This document shows, piece after piece, positions 53,401-63,787 of a DNA stretch of 64,000 nucleotides. Below the pieces are notes generated by a model. The model was not told the origin of the DNA. It made no database searches and saw nothing but the letters and a program-made list of their open reading frames with translations. The stretch is from Erythrocercus mccallii (Eukaryota; Chordata; Aves; Passeriformes; Dicruridae). The position numbers were made by a program, and so were the translations under genes. The DNA lies in the NCBI GenBank assembly GCA_013397435.1, contig VZRG01000784.1:58884-122883 (forward strand). Reading direction: 5' to 3'. Position 1 is the stretch's first letter; each line of letters opens with the position of its first letter.

Positions 53401-56400
53401 TATCCAGAGGACCTAGCAAGAAAATGGAACTATTTTTATGTTATCAAAAAAATACATAGGCAATAAGAGACAGTCCCTCTGCCACGACCATGCATTCTAA
53501 TTTAGGATTAAAAAAATAGGAGAAAGAGAAGTAAAAAGAGTTAGGAATAATGAGCAAGGCAACCAGAAAAAAAGAAGTAGAGACTAAAAACTGTAAGCAC
53601 TAAGATAGATGCAAATTATTGGATTGTCTTTCATGTTGATGAGCCCTTCTGCTTCTCTATTCCGCCATGAAACACTTGTTTTATGGACTTGCCTATTTTT
53701 ATACAAAAAAACCTAAATGAAATTTGTCTCCTACAAGAAGAAAGCTTTGCTTTAAACCTTCCACTTCAACATAGCAACATTAAGCCACTAGGGAAAAGCA
53801 AAATACAGCTACCGCAAACAGATGCTCTAAAGAAAAAAGTTCCTTTTAATTTGCTTTGTAAAGTAATGACAAACTAGTACAGAGAATTATGAGAGGGCAA
53901 AAAAAGCAGAAGAAAACATACAGACATCAATCATGCTCATTATTAAAATGTGTGAAAAAACCCCCAATCCTTCATATAAACTAAAGCAAACCAATCATCA
54001 AGTCTCATAATTCAGACAAAATAAAACGTTTTCATGTTAGTTTTATCTTGACAGATTTTTCCTAAACCTTCTTGTTCAAAATTATTGAATACCTTTGTGA
54101 ACAACTACAGCAACTGGAATAGAGGAAAGCACTCATTACAAACGTTGTGTCATGCTTTCTTAAGCTTCTCACAATATGGTTTGCAGCTGAAAGTAAATAC
54201 AAAATTATAAGGGTATCTGGTAATTGGCTATTCAACATAGAAATCTAGGAACAGGGCAGGTGATAATTTAAATGCAGAGATACACAAACACTAACAAACT
54301 CTAGCAAAGTGCAGATAAGAGATAGTAAAAATACCCAGAACACTTGGGACATTGATGGATGGGCCAATACAGGAATAACTTGAGTGTGACCTTGAAAAAA
54401 ATTCAATCAGAAACTTTGTAAGGAATAGGAACAACATTATCTTGGGTTACCAGAATCCATCTCATTGGCAAGAGCAAACTTCTTACAGGATATGGGGGAA
54501 ATTCTATAAATATAAATTCTATAAAACATATTAAGATATCTTGAGTGGAGACTGTGGGACTGTGAAAAACTTATGGATGTTTAGGGCAAGGACCAAAGAC
54601 AAGGAAAGGGAGTGATCAAGGTAGATAGGGGAGAAACAACTATTTGGAACAGAAAGGGGATTGGGGATAATACTGATTGACCACAGTGGCAGCCTGCAGG
54701 TTGATGCTCTGCATCACCACTGGGGTCTATCTCATCCTATCTAATGCTTTCTGCTCCTAAATGGTTTTTAAGTACACTCATTTGATAAATTCACTTTGGC
54801 AGAGCCTGTGAAATAGAGAAAACCACAATCTGAAAACCCAAGATCCCAGCCAGAGGCTGAACTAAAAAGCCCAAGGCCTGGAGATGGATACTGGAAGGAC
54901 TCAAGGTTTGGCAAAGAGTGGACAGATGCATGACCCCAAGTATGTAGGTCAGCCAAGGGAGGACACATCTGATATGCTAGCAAATTTCAAGCCTTTTTAC
55001 CTGATAAGTAGGGATAGGATTAGGCCATTTGGGGCCTTTCTTTTCCATGGGAATGCCCATTTGTGTTTGAGTGTGCTGGTAAAAGCCCTATCTTACCACA
55101 CAGCCATGATGTCTGTATTGTCTATGAGTGCACAGGCATATTTTTGCAGTTCAGGTCCAGGTGCACTTCTGTGTGCACTTGGGACTAGGGTGGTAGTCTC
55201 ATGTCTGAAAGACCAGGAAGGCAGGAACCTCCCAGATGATACAGTTTGACAGATCCCATAACCAAATAACATCCGGCATCACAAAGAGGCCCCAGATGGG
55301 CTCTAAATATTCCTGAGATGGTGACTGTAGAATCCCTACATAGGAGGAGACTGATCCACTACGACCAAAGTGCTAGAATTTGTAAGCAAAGCAGATAGGT
55401 CATCTTGGGATACCAGAATAGGAATAGTTAGGCAAATTGAAAGTACAGAATATTAACAGAATACCAAAGGAAGAGTAAGAGGTGTGAGGTGGATTTACTC
55501 TATAGCTAAGACATCCCTTGGAATTTGAAATAATTTTTAATATTGCAAAAGGACATCCTTGACTTAAGAGATTCAAACTTTATGGGACAGACGTGAATCA
55601 TACAGAGAGAATCTATAATCCTTGGAGGGCAAACTTCAGCTGCGCCCTGATATAAAGAATTTTATTTTTGCTCTGCCATATCACTTCTTGAATATATCCT
55701 CCTTTAACTACTTCTGCTGAAATGCCACATAACTAAAAATTCAGTAAATAATGCAGACAGTGAATGTATTAAAAAATGTATAATATTTCTCGGCTGTTGT
55801 CACTAAGGAAATACTTGTTATCCCTGCTGGTCAACAAGAAATGGTTGGACAGGATGATCCCAGGGTCTACCACTGCAAGAAATGCAGAATGCTTGTATTA
55901 CCAAGAGACTTGGATAATGTCCCTGACCTGAGAGGGGAAAAAAACCCCACAAAAAACAACAACCAAAAAACTGTTTAAAGAACTGAGAACCTCTACTAGA
56001 AATCCTCAACAAAAAAAAACAAAAAAAACAAAACAAAAACCCTACCAAACAAACAACTGAAAAAACCAACCAAACCAGAAACAAGCGATGATATAGCCAC
56101 CTGGGATGGATTGTCTTGTGTCCCATAATAGATGATTCAAAAACCAAAAAGTGTCAGGCACCTGCTTTGGCTGAAGTAGGGGTTGCTGGGAGGGAGAGGG
56201 TAAGAAGGTTCTCCAGAACCTCAGATCTATCCTCCCACTAGACAGCTGGAGAGCTAGACTAGATTCCCAGAGCAGCAGTGACCATGTCTTTAATCAAAAC
56301 CATTCCTGTTCTAAATTTAACCAGTGAACCACAACAAAATAAAGAGGTCAAAAGAAAATTTAGTGGAGAGGGAGGAGAAAGGAGGGGCTGGAGCTGAAGG

Positions 56401-59357
56401 GTGTGCAGGGCAGAAGGCTTGTTGCCTAGAAATTGGGATGTCCTTCTCCCATACAGCCTCTGGGGAACTAATTAAATCGCAAGTGTCTCTCCTTGTGAGG
56501 TGCTGAGGAGGAAAGAAAGGAGAGGCTGAAATACCTCTCTTTACCCCCTTTTCAATAACTAGCTCAGTTTAAAGAACCTAGTTGTAATTCATTTGATTGT
56601 GCTAAGAGTTACCCCAAGAGCAGAAAGCACCCTGCACTGGACCAGTATGGTGGAGGTGACTGAAAATACTTGCAAGTGTAATAAATCACCGTGAAGGCTT
56701 AAAGCATGCAAAATGCAAATCTTCACAGTTCCCTGAGGAATGATAGCTTTGGGGGCAGGGAGTCCAGAAGAAAAAGTAGATCCATCTGTCCACACAACTG
56801 TCTTCAAGCAACTTTGTAACTTTTTATGAAAGGAGGATTCATCTCTACTCAAACATTAAATATTTAATGGTATGTTGGCGGCTTCTTTAGGGATAAAATC
56901 AGTAGCAAAGAAGTCTATGCAATAGAGACATAGGGCTTTGATTGTTATCATCTAGATGTTACAGAAAGACAGCTAGCTCAATACATTTCTCACATCATAG
57001 GTATTTGAAAAAAAAATCTGTGGCTATAAGAATTATGGTGCCATGGCTCACTAGAGGATATAAAATCATTATTTACTTTCAGAGACATTTGAACTGCTGT
57101 TTGGGAAAAGTGTAAAAAGGGTATCTACCAGTTTCACATCAAAGGAATAGAAAATAGTAGTAACTTAGCACTCAGGTTTCATAATCAGAACTAGAAAAAG
57201 AGGGTGGAAATATAAATATGGAAAATAATCAAAACTTTAAGTATAAAATAGCCTCGATCAAGATTGAGGAACATGCTTCAGGAGACAGCATCTACAGAAA
57301 GGATGTCCTCTGCAACAACCACTCTAGCTTTTGCTAGGTACCAGGCCTGTTTCTTCTAGAGAATAAACAGCCAACTCTTACTATGGGCTTGCTGGGAAAG
57401 AAATGCAATTCTGCCATGAGGAAATAGGACTATTATGTAAACAAGGCTAATGAACAAATACCTTACTCAAGTTGAGAAAAGATAAGGCCCAGTTACAGCT
57501 CCTATTTGAGGAATGAGCATTCCAACTCTCCTGGTCCTTGGCTGTCAGAAATAACCTACAGGAACCTACCCATTCACAGACAAAAGTAACAAAGTCCTCC
57601 CACCTTATCATTCAGAACTCAAAAAAAAAATTGATAGAATGTAGGAAATATCAAGGACAAGGCGAGAGAGGAACTCTTTGCAGATCCTGCTGAGACTACT
57701 CAGAGCTGCTACAAATTTGCAGCTACTTTTCCTGAACAGCGTGATTGGACGGGTTTTTGCTGTTCTGTTAAGAAACAATTGCCTTAACACATCACATGGG
57801 CTGTAATGAACTACCAGCATGTAATCATCATTCTTTTTAAAGTACCAGTTCAAGATACATGTTGTATTGCTTACAGGGATAGAAACAACACTCAACAAAA
57901 ACCATGCAATTGAGTCTTGAAAACTTCCCCATTTCATAGCTGTACTATGTCCTCTGCTCTAGGATTTTAGCCATCTGCAGAGGTAAAGCTGAGAACCAGG
58001 AAAAGCAAGGACACCAAGTGATACAACGCCTGCATACTTAAGTGGGGAAATGCACAGAGAGATAGCTAATAGCCATTCATCCTAAAAAATAAGGCAAGAA
58101 ATAGGAGAGGCAGCAGGTGGTGATTGAATGTAACAAATTGCAGACACTTGTATCTAGCACCTTACAGGTAAGAGTAACAAAACCCAGAACTCCCCAGCAA
58201 CTGATTAGTGAGCCGCTACCAGAGTGATGTCTCGTAAATGTTCAACCTGAAATTTTAACTGGTAAGAAAACAAAGCTATTATGGCTTATCAGAATGGGTC
58301 TCCTACGACAGACCAAACTTACCATCCAACATAACAAGGACAGCAGGATGTGTTAAGCTTATTATGCTATGTTTAGGGGGAGGATCAAAGGAGGAATCAA
58401 GGCAGATAAGTGAAGAACCAGGAGTAGGGGGGAGAGAAGAGACCTCAATCATAAGTTTTCTAGCTGCTAGTCAGTACACTGCTGTGCCTGATCACTGCAG
58501 TCCCTCTTATCTAATTACCAAAGACATTCCTAAATACTCTACTCACAAGTGAGTCCACTGCTAGTGAGCTTCTAGTTGACTAATGCAAGTAGGAGGCTAC
58601 CATAGTCTGGAAAAGAAGCCAAAACATATTCCAGCCAGAAACTGGCTAAAAGCCCTGGGTCTGGGCAGAATGAAGGACTGTAGGCCTGGCAGAGACACGT
58701 GAATGTGAGTATGCATAAGAATCTAATGATGAGGGTACAGCTACAGCCCACTGGCAACCCATTGTTGTTCATGCTTTACCTGTATGTTCATGCTTTACTT
58801 GTGTTTGTGGCCAGCTGTGCATGCACAAACATCCCTGCAATTCATGCCCAGCTGTGCTACCAGTTGAACCTGGAACAGTCCAGCAGTCTCACACCAGCAA
58901 CTGAGATCCCCTGTGTGCTGCTGCCTACCACTTCTGCCAACTGCTTAATGGAAACAGGAGTACTTTGAAAAACAGGACTGGCTGATGCCAGTCCAAAACC
59001 AAGTAAAGTCAATTTGGTTTGCAGGAAAGAAATAGTCAGTTCATTAATTTATTTTATTCTTGTAACAAGAGTGCTGTAATAGTGGGGGAAAAAAAGTAAC
59101 CTGAGAACAGGCAAGAATATTGGCTGATACTTGAAAGGAAGTGAAAAAACTTGCAATATTTTCTAATTTTTTTACCATTCAAATCAAAGCATGGAAGCAT
59201 TAGAAGATGTCACTGAGAATACTTGGAAAATTAGTACGTAAGCAGCAATCTGAGCAAACTCTCTGAACTCTAAGTGTTGCCCATAAACACTCCTGGGAAC
59301 CCAACTCAGTTCATAGTTGCTCACCTCAGGTTTGGATTCTAACTCATCCGATAACAT
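41329..59357 (-). CDS. ZNF410: C2H2 zinc-finger transcription factor ZNF410, 10 coding exons
   Basis: Coding exons in transcript order: 59357-59325, 50293-50158, 49869-49636, 49346-49155, 48294-48135, 47819-47638, 44973-44884, 43801-43676, 43127-42990, 41435-41329. All have GT-AG junctions and joining phases, giving 465 residues (human 478). The first exon encodes MLSDELESKPE, the known start, although its initiation context (tcaATGt) is weak. Residues 12-200 are an acidic, Ser/Thr-rich N-terminal region close to the mammalian one. Five C2H2 fingers follow: Cys229/Cys234/His247/His251, Cys259/Cys264/His277/His281, Cys289/Cys294/His307/His311, Cys319/Cys324/His337/His341 and Cys349/Cys352/His365/His369. 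The first four have a four-residue Cys spacer, the fifth a two-residue one. In mammals ZNF410 binds clustered sites at CHD4, activates that gene and through NuRD helps silence fetal globin. The fingers and N terminus are certain; the last exon is less so (separate entry). Confidence 0.95.
42590..42690 (+). repeat. Possible ancient amniote interspersed repeat
   Basis: The phrase cctagcacaatgaggtcctgg followed by ggggctcctaggtgct resembles an old, widely dispersed amniote repeat tail that I recall seeing in turtle, bird and mammal noncoding DNA. It lies in the last intron of ZNF410, antisense to the gene. The family name cannot be given from sequence reading alone, and the resemblance covers only about 60 bases. 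Confidence 0.35.
44974..47637 (-). other. ZNF410 intron between finger-3 and finger-4 exons
   Basis: A 2.66 kb AT-rich intron that splits the TGEKP linker codon for Gly313. Apart from the short tandem repeat at 46738 I recognise nothing in it. The small open frames on both strands carry no domain. Confidence 0.6.
46738..46783. repeat. Short tandem repeat (gctggtca unit, three copies)
   Basis: GCTGGTCA occurs three times within 46 bases, the last two separated by the same spacer ending attaaatt, so an 18-20 base unit has been duplicated. It is intronic in ZNF410 and has no evident function. Confidence 0.75.
50930..51540 (+). mobile_element. LTR-like repeat, copy A, in ZNF410 intron
   Basis: This is one of three diverged copies of a related sequence in the same intron. 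It has retroviral-LTR-like layout: a purine-rich stretch, a TATA-like aggataaaaggggg at about 51109-51122, then a pyrimidine-rich part with ATTAAA (51199-51204). Similarity to copy C is clearest at TGAGGGTAAAGCTACA (51425-51440), and to copies B and C around the gtttaaggg...gatcaag stretch (51048-51066). No gag, pol or env reading frame is present, so it is best read as a solo LTR or fragment. Exact ends were not determined. Confidence 0.5.
52880..53295 (+). mobile_element. GC-richer interspersed repeat, probably LTR-derived
   Basis: This block is clearly richer in C+G than its AT-rich surroundings. Its phrases (ctcatgtctggatgaacctc, ctggacctggttcatcac) match my recollection of LTR-type repeats common in songbird genomes. 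It gives a 100-residue open frame at 53010-53312 with no domain, which I regard as chance. The family cannot be named without a repeat library. Confidence 0.45.
54420..55260 (+). mobile_element. LTR-like repeat, copy B, in ZNF410 intron
   Basis: Longest of the three related copies. It shares tatcttgggttaccagaat (54438-54456) with copy C (tattatggcttatcagaat, 58277-58295), then ggatgtttagggc, the ccagccagaggctg stretch (54847-54860) and a tail with gcagttcaggtccaggtgc (55146-55164). The colinear order of these blocks over about 700 bases in B and C argues for common descent rather than chance. No coding remnant is seen. A further short match, catcttgggataccagaat, follows at 55401-55419. Confidence 0.5.
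55825..55875 (+). mobile_element. Possible CR1 3' scrap
   Basis: The words ggttggacaggatgatcccagggtct resemble the end of the CR1 3' region that precedes the ccttccaacc motif. Only about 40 bases match and the terminal repeat is missing. Confidence 0.3.
55930..56092. repeat. A/C-rich low-complexity tract
   Basis: Long runs built from caaaa, caacaaaa and aaaacc units, for example around 56008-56040. It is simple-sequence DNA in the ZNF410 intron, possibly grown from a poly(A)-like tail. The minus-strand open frame over it (55818-56147, rich in Phe, Leu and Cys) is a by-product of the A-runs. Confidence 0.85.
58260..58965 (+). mobile_element. LTR-like repeat, copy C, in ZNF410 intron
   Basis: Third member of the set. 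It shares colinear blocks with copy B (atcagaatgggtctc, gtttaggggg, ccagccagaaactgg at 58633-58647, gcaattcatgcccagctgtgc at 58838-58858) and TGAGGGTACAGCTACA (58730-58745) with copy A. B and C are about 3.85 kb apart in the same orientation, so they could be the ends of one decayed provirus, but no retroviral protein remnant was recognised between them. The divergence looks old. Confidence 0.5.
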
Positions 59358-59399
59358 TGATTCAAGTGTCCAACTCCTGCAGCTGTTCTCAGCAAGGCA

Positions 59400-59433
59400 C
59401 AGATTTTTTTATTTATTTTTTTTTTTTTTTAGT
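59400..59433. repeat. T-rich tract beside ZNF410 exon 2
   Basis: A run of T with a few A on the + strand, so an A-run on the ZNF410 strand just upstream of the exon carrying the start codon. It is an unusual neighbour for a 3' splice site, which normally wants pyrimidines there. This leaves two possible acceptors for that exon: after gctgcag (exon from 59376) or after gctgag slightly further out. Confidence 0.7.
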
Positions 59434-60229
59434 TCAGAGAGAACAACACTCCCTGATTATTTTCATATTTTCCTAAGTGCAAACCAGTGTGGTGGTCCTT
59501 CAGCAAGAAGCTTTGTTGCCGAAATAATTAATTTAACCTAAAACAACAAAAAAGGAAATGTAAAGAAAGAGGAACTGGAAAACAAGAGCAAAGCAAAAAG
59601 AAGTGAACATGTGTTGATGCAACTGTAAAATATACTTTGAGGTATTTGTAAAACTCATTTACTGAGGTTTCTGGATTTCTGTTTTCACTGAATCAACAAA
59701 ATAGCCTTTAAAAATTAATTTCATGGTGTTAGGATGTTATATACCACATTTTCTTTGCAATCACTCATTTTCAATGGAAAATTTCCCTGTTTTTTCTGGA
59801 CACTTATGGGATCAACTGCAAATCACATAAAGCATGCAAGATACGAGGGAGCTGAATTCCCAGCCCACAACACAATGGAATTATCCAAATTATTGATAAA
59901 AGGGAGCCATATACAAACAACCTGTCAGCACGAAACATCAGTTCTTCCTGTCAGTCGAGATATTTCACAGAATCAGAAATTTAATTTCTTGATGAGCCCA
60001 GATAAATAGATCTTATTTCACAAATATCCATACGATGTTTGTGCTAAAAGGGGAACATGAGGACAAACTTTTCTTGCCTGCTGGGAAAACACTCAGACAC
60101 TGCTGCTGGGAGAAAAATGTGAACTACATACAGTTCTTTCCCCCTTCCGACACAACTACCAATCTACTGACTGTGTTAAAAAATAACGAAAATACTGGAT
60201 CAGCTAAAAAAAGAACCTAAAAGCCTTCC

Positions 60230-60840
60230 TCTCACACTCCCGGCAGCAGCGCTGCAGCACGGAGCCTCACTTGCCGTGAAGGGGCAAGATACCACACACA
60301 GCGAGCGCAGAGTAACTCAGCCCACCGCAGGCAGCGAGCCAGGGCCCGGCGACACTCCCGTGTCCACCCGCTGTCCCTGCCAGCCCGCACCCGGCAGGGC
60401 GGGCCCCGAGTGACCCACGAGGACAAGAGCCGACGCTGCCAGGCCCGGCTGCCCACGCTCTGGCCGGGAGGAGTCCGGCAGAGGAACGGGGTCAGGGCGG
60501 AGTGCCGAGGCCCGGCGGGACAGGTGCAACCCGCCCCAGGGCGCGGGTCCGGCCGCAGCCGTGAGGGGCGGCCCCGGCAGCGGGAACGGGAAGGACAAGA
60601 GGGCCGGGGCCTCCCCCCGCGCTCCGCGTCTCGCTGGACTCCCGCAGCCCACGGGGGTCGGTAAGTCCCGCAGAAGCGGCCGGACCAGCCCCCAGCACCC
60701 GCCTTACCGGCATCTCCACCGCCCGGACGTGACGGGCCCCGGCCGGAAATACCGCGCGGGCTCAGCGCGGGGCGGGGCAGGCGACGCCACCGCCCGCCGC
60801 CGCCGGGTTCCATCGCCCTCAGAAACAGAGAACAGCGCGG
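60230..60840. promoter_or_regulatory. ZNF410: CpG-island promoter of ZNF410
   Basis: Sharp rise in G+C and CG dinucleotides between AT-rich flanks. It contains a CRE-like half-site (gtgacg near 60729) and an ETS-like ccggaaat (60752-60759), and no TATA box. The island lies mostly downstream of the inferred start site, over the beginning of intron 1. GC-rich open frames here (such as 60232-60813) are artefacts. Confidence 0.75.
60708..60830 (-). other. ZNF410: ZNF410 noncoding first exon (inferred)
   Basis: On the - strand a good donor (GATGCCG|GTAAGG) lies at 60708/60707 inside the CpG island, the expected position for the 5' UTR exon that joins the start-codon exon at about 59376. The 5' edge is unknown. 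An upstream ATG at 60813-60811 opens a frame that runs through the donor. Confidence 0.6.
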
Positions 60841-61349
60841 CGCTTGGGCTTTTCCAGGGTTCCCTTGGGATCGTCATCAGTCTTCAGCTGCAGCCCGGTT
60901 CCTCTTCAAGTGACCTTTTCTTATATGGATTGTTACCGCACAAGTGAACTTTATGCCGGAACCTTGTGGAAACATTCAATCTGCTGAGCTCCACCTTTTT
61001 CCACATAAATCAACACGGAAGACACATTATCCCAGTTTGTTACAGCAAATGTGGAAACACCGGTTTCCTACTAATATTTCGTTTCTGTTTCTCGCTCTGA
61101 CGTACTGCTCTGTCCTTGCAGCTGGTGGTGGAAAACTCCAGGAGTTCACAGTAGTTCACTAATAATATATACCAAGTTAGTAATTCCAGAGACATACATG
61201 TCTTGGCAATGTACTAAAAAAAAGCACGAAAGGACTGAGTAATTTAAAAAACTTGCACTTTGGTTTTAGCTCATTATCTGTAGGTGACCAGGAAGAAGTT
61301 AGCAGCCTCTGGTTCTTGATATTAGCAGCTGAACCAGTGACCTTCAGGT

Positions 61350-62165
61350 CCTGTAAACTTTAGCTTGGTTATGGCTAGCCCGTAGCTTTGGAGCCATATA
61401 TGATTCCTGACTCCCATGCCAGCACAGCTGCTTGTGGTACACTCCTGGTGCTGATGCTGATAGGCAGTGAAAACCCTGGTGACATGGAAGTAACCCAATA
61501 GCAGCTGTCAAGGCTGGCAAAATCAGGTTTTTTGAGCCTCCCTCGCAGCACAGCCTCTTCTGACCCACGGTGGACTGTGAAAAAACTTGTGGTCACTTCC
61601 TGGTACATGGCTGTCATCTCCTGCCTTGAGCTATGGAATGGTTTCTTTTTTTCCAGCCCCTCCAAGATGTGCAATACAGCTTCACTGCCTTTGAGAACAT
61701 CTGAAAAATTGGATTTGCAGCATAAAGAGTCACAGTTATCTCCCTCAGCTTTAAATGTGCAGTGAGTGGCTTCATGGAGGGCAATGCATTGGAGTCATAT
61801 TGATAGCCTAGTGCTTCAGCAAAAAGACTATTGACCAGCTACCTGCTGGAGCCACCTGGTAACTCCATAAAGTCTGCAAGCAAGTTAGATGCACGTCTTT
61901 TACTGAGGTAATTATCCCATCAGCTTGCACACATTGCATTAATACTAACACAAGCCTGCACTGTGAAATCAATTTTCAGTCAAGCTGAAGCACATTTCTA
62001 TTGTACAACAGGGAAAACTGATTCAACACCCAGAATCAACAGCCTCAGAGACTGGGCTGCCTCAGTGCCATAATAGCCCTGCAGATGGATCGTATCAGGG
62101 AACCTAGAAAGTCTGGCATTTATCGTGTTGGACGACTCAGCCATAGTTGTGGTGGCCTGAAGCTT
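61350..62165 (-). pseudogene. Decayed coding-like stretch of unknown origin
   Basis: The - strand here gives several consecutive open segments in shifting frames: one at about 62140-61996 beginning MAESSNTINARLSRF, and one at 61674-61375 beginning MHILEGLEKK that is open for 99 residues. The composition is protein-like rather than low-complexity, but stops and frame changes break it, and I recognise no domain. It could be an old transposon or a decayed duplicate. It is not a PTGR2 exon as far as I can see, although PTGR2 would be expected on this strand. Confidence 0.3.
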
Positions 62166-62169
62166 TAGA

Positions 62170-63780
62170 TAAATTCATTTATTCAAGCCTACAAAACTGA
62201 AAGTAATAGCTCCTGAGGCTGAATTTATAACACAATCCTAGAAAGCTGGAACTCATTAAATGGCCATGCAACAGCAACAGTAAAAGACCATTTCACTGTA
62301 CGGCTGAGGGATATATTCAGTGCAGGTAGCTTGGTTTGCAGCTGCTGTGTAAGCTACAGATTGAGCTCTCTGGGTGGCTGGAGTCTGAGGCAAGAGGCCG
62401 TGAACTGCCAACCTTTGACAAGCTCAGAGACCTGTGGTCCAACCAGGACACTCTCAGAGACATGGCAGGAGCCAAGGACCCTCAAACATTCCCATGCTTA
62501 GACTGTGAGGGTAATAAAAACGTAGGGTTTCCTTTGTCCAGGGTCCCAGCTCCCACTGTTATTTAGTTAATGCACCAAGATTGAATTATTTTAAGGATTG
62601 GGACCACTGAGACTCTGCTATGGGAAGCCTGGCATTGAGATGGTAAGGAAACCTTGTCTGACTGTGTGACTATGGGGGTGTGTGGGGAGTCAGGCTCACT
62701 GGAGCTGCCCACTGGGAAGGGGTTTCAGTCCCAACTTAGGTGGTGAGAGTGTGACTGCCAGAGTAGCTCCTGGATGGTCAGACAGGAAAATTTCCCTAAT
62801 GCAGCATTGTATTGCTGATCCAATACAATCCAACAAAGGTAACAATAAATGCAGAACTACTAACTTTATAAACCAACTTTTCTTGATGCTGCTTTGGTAA
62901 TCCAAAGGAACTGAATCATAAAGCTTGATGCTGTTTTATATTAAGATAGTCAGTAATCTTGGAAGTCCTTTGACTCATCACCAACTCAACAATGGGGAAT
63001 CATTGAGTAGACATTAAAATATGGAGTCATGTAGGCGCATAAGTTCCTGTCATTTGCATCCTTCTAGGCCAGATGAGTTTGGCTGCTTCAGAACTTGAAT
63101 CTTGACTGCCTGGGGAATTTTTGGTGGAATCTGCAGTGGGAATAGCACAGCATTTACCTGAGTTGTTTATGCTGATTCAAATCACTTGTGCAGGTGTGTG
63201 AAGCAGCACCGGTCCCTGATGAGAGAACTGGCTGGCTGGGAATTTCCTATAGTCTTACTTTCATAATAACATCTGCCTCTACAGGGTCCTTCTCTCCATT
63301 CAAGGAGAAATGGAAGACAAATTTCCCTCAGGACCAGATTCAAGAAAAGATAAGTGATACTGTTTTTTCACCCCTGCTGTGAGACAGCAAAAATGGCTAG
63401 TCATGGAGTAAAGGAAGAGTGGTGGCTAAGATTTGGTTGATGACGAATCTGGTTATAATGTGTGCCTGTTCCTTATACAGACGAGTCTAGACTTCATTTC
63501 TATTAGCACAACTTTTAATATTTTGTGTGTAATTTCTGAACACTCAGATATAAAGTTGTTATAATTTTAAAGTTGTTAAAGAAACTGTCCATTATTCCAA
63601 GATTCTGGCAGTACTCAATTTTATTTCAATAAGGTTTTTTTAAAATTTATAAAAATGTATGCAATTACCATTACTTTGTTGTTCAGCCTTTACAGCATCA
63701 GCATGTAACAGACTTTTAAATTCTTTTAAAACTCTGTATGCACAGAAGTCACCTTTACAGACCTGCAGCGGATGTTGGCA
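62170..63780. other. Intergenic DNA upstream of ZNF410
   Basis: Ordinary AT-rich intergenic sequence. Short open frames on both strands (62336-62566, 62696-62905, 63188-63382) have no family resemblance and no convincing splice context. No repeat or RNA gene was recognised. Confidence 0.55.
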
Positions 63781-63787
63781 TGAGCGT

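Noticed and set aside
55300..58250. Internal region of a provirus between LTR-like copies B and C
   Set aside because: No gag, protease, reverse transcriptase or integrase motif was visible in any frame, and copies B and C are too diverged to be accepted as a pair without a real alignment.
60232..60813. 193-residue - strand open frame in the ZNF410 CpG island
   Set aside because: Same compositional artefact. It runs straight through the inferred first donor into the intron and has no domain.
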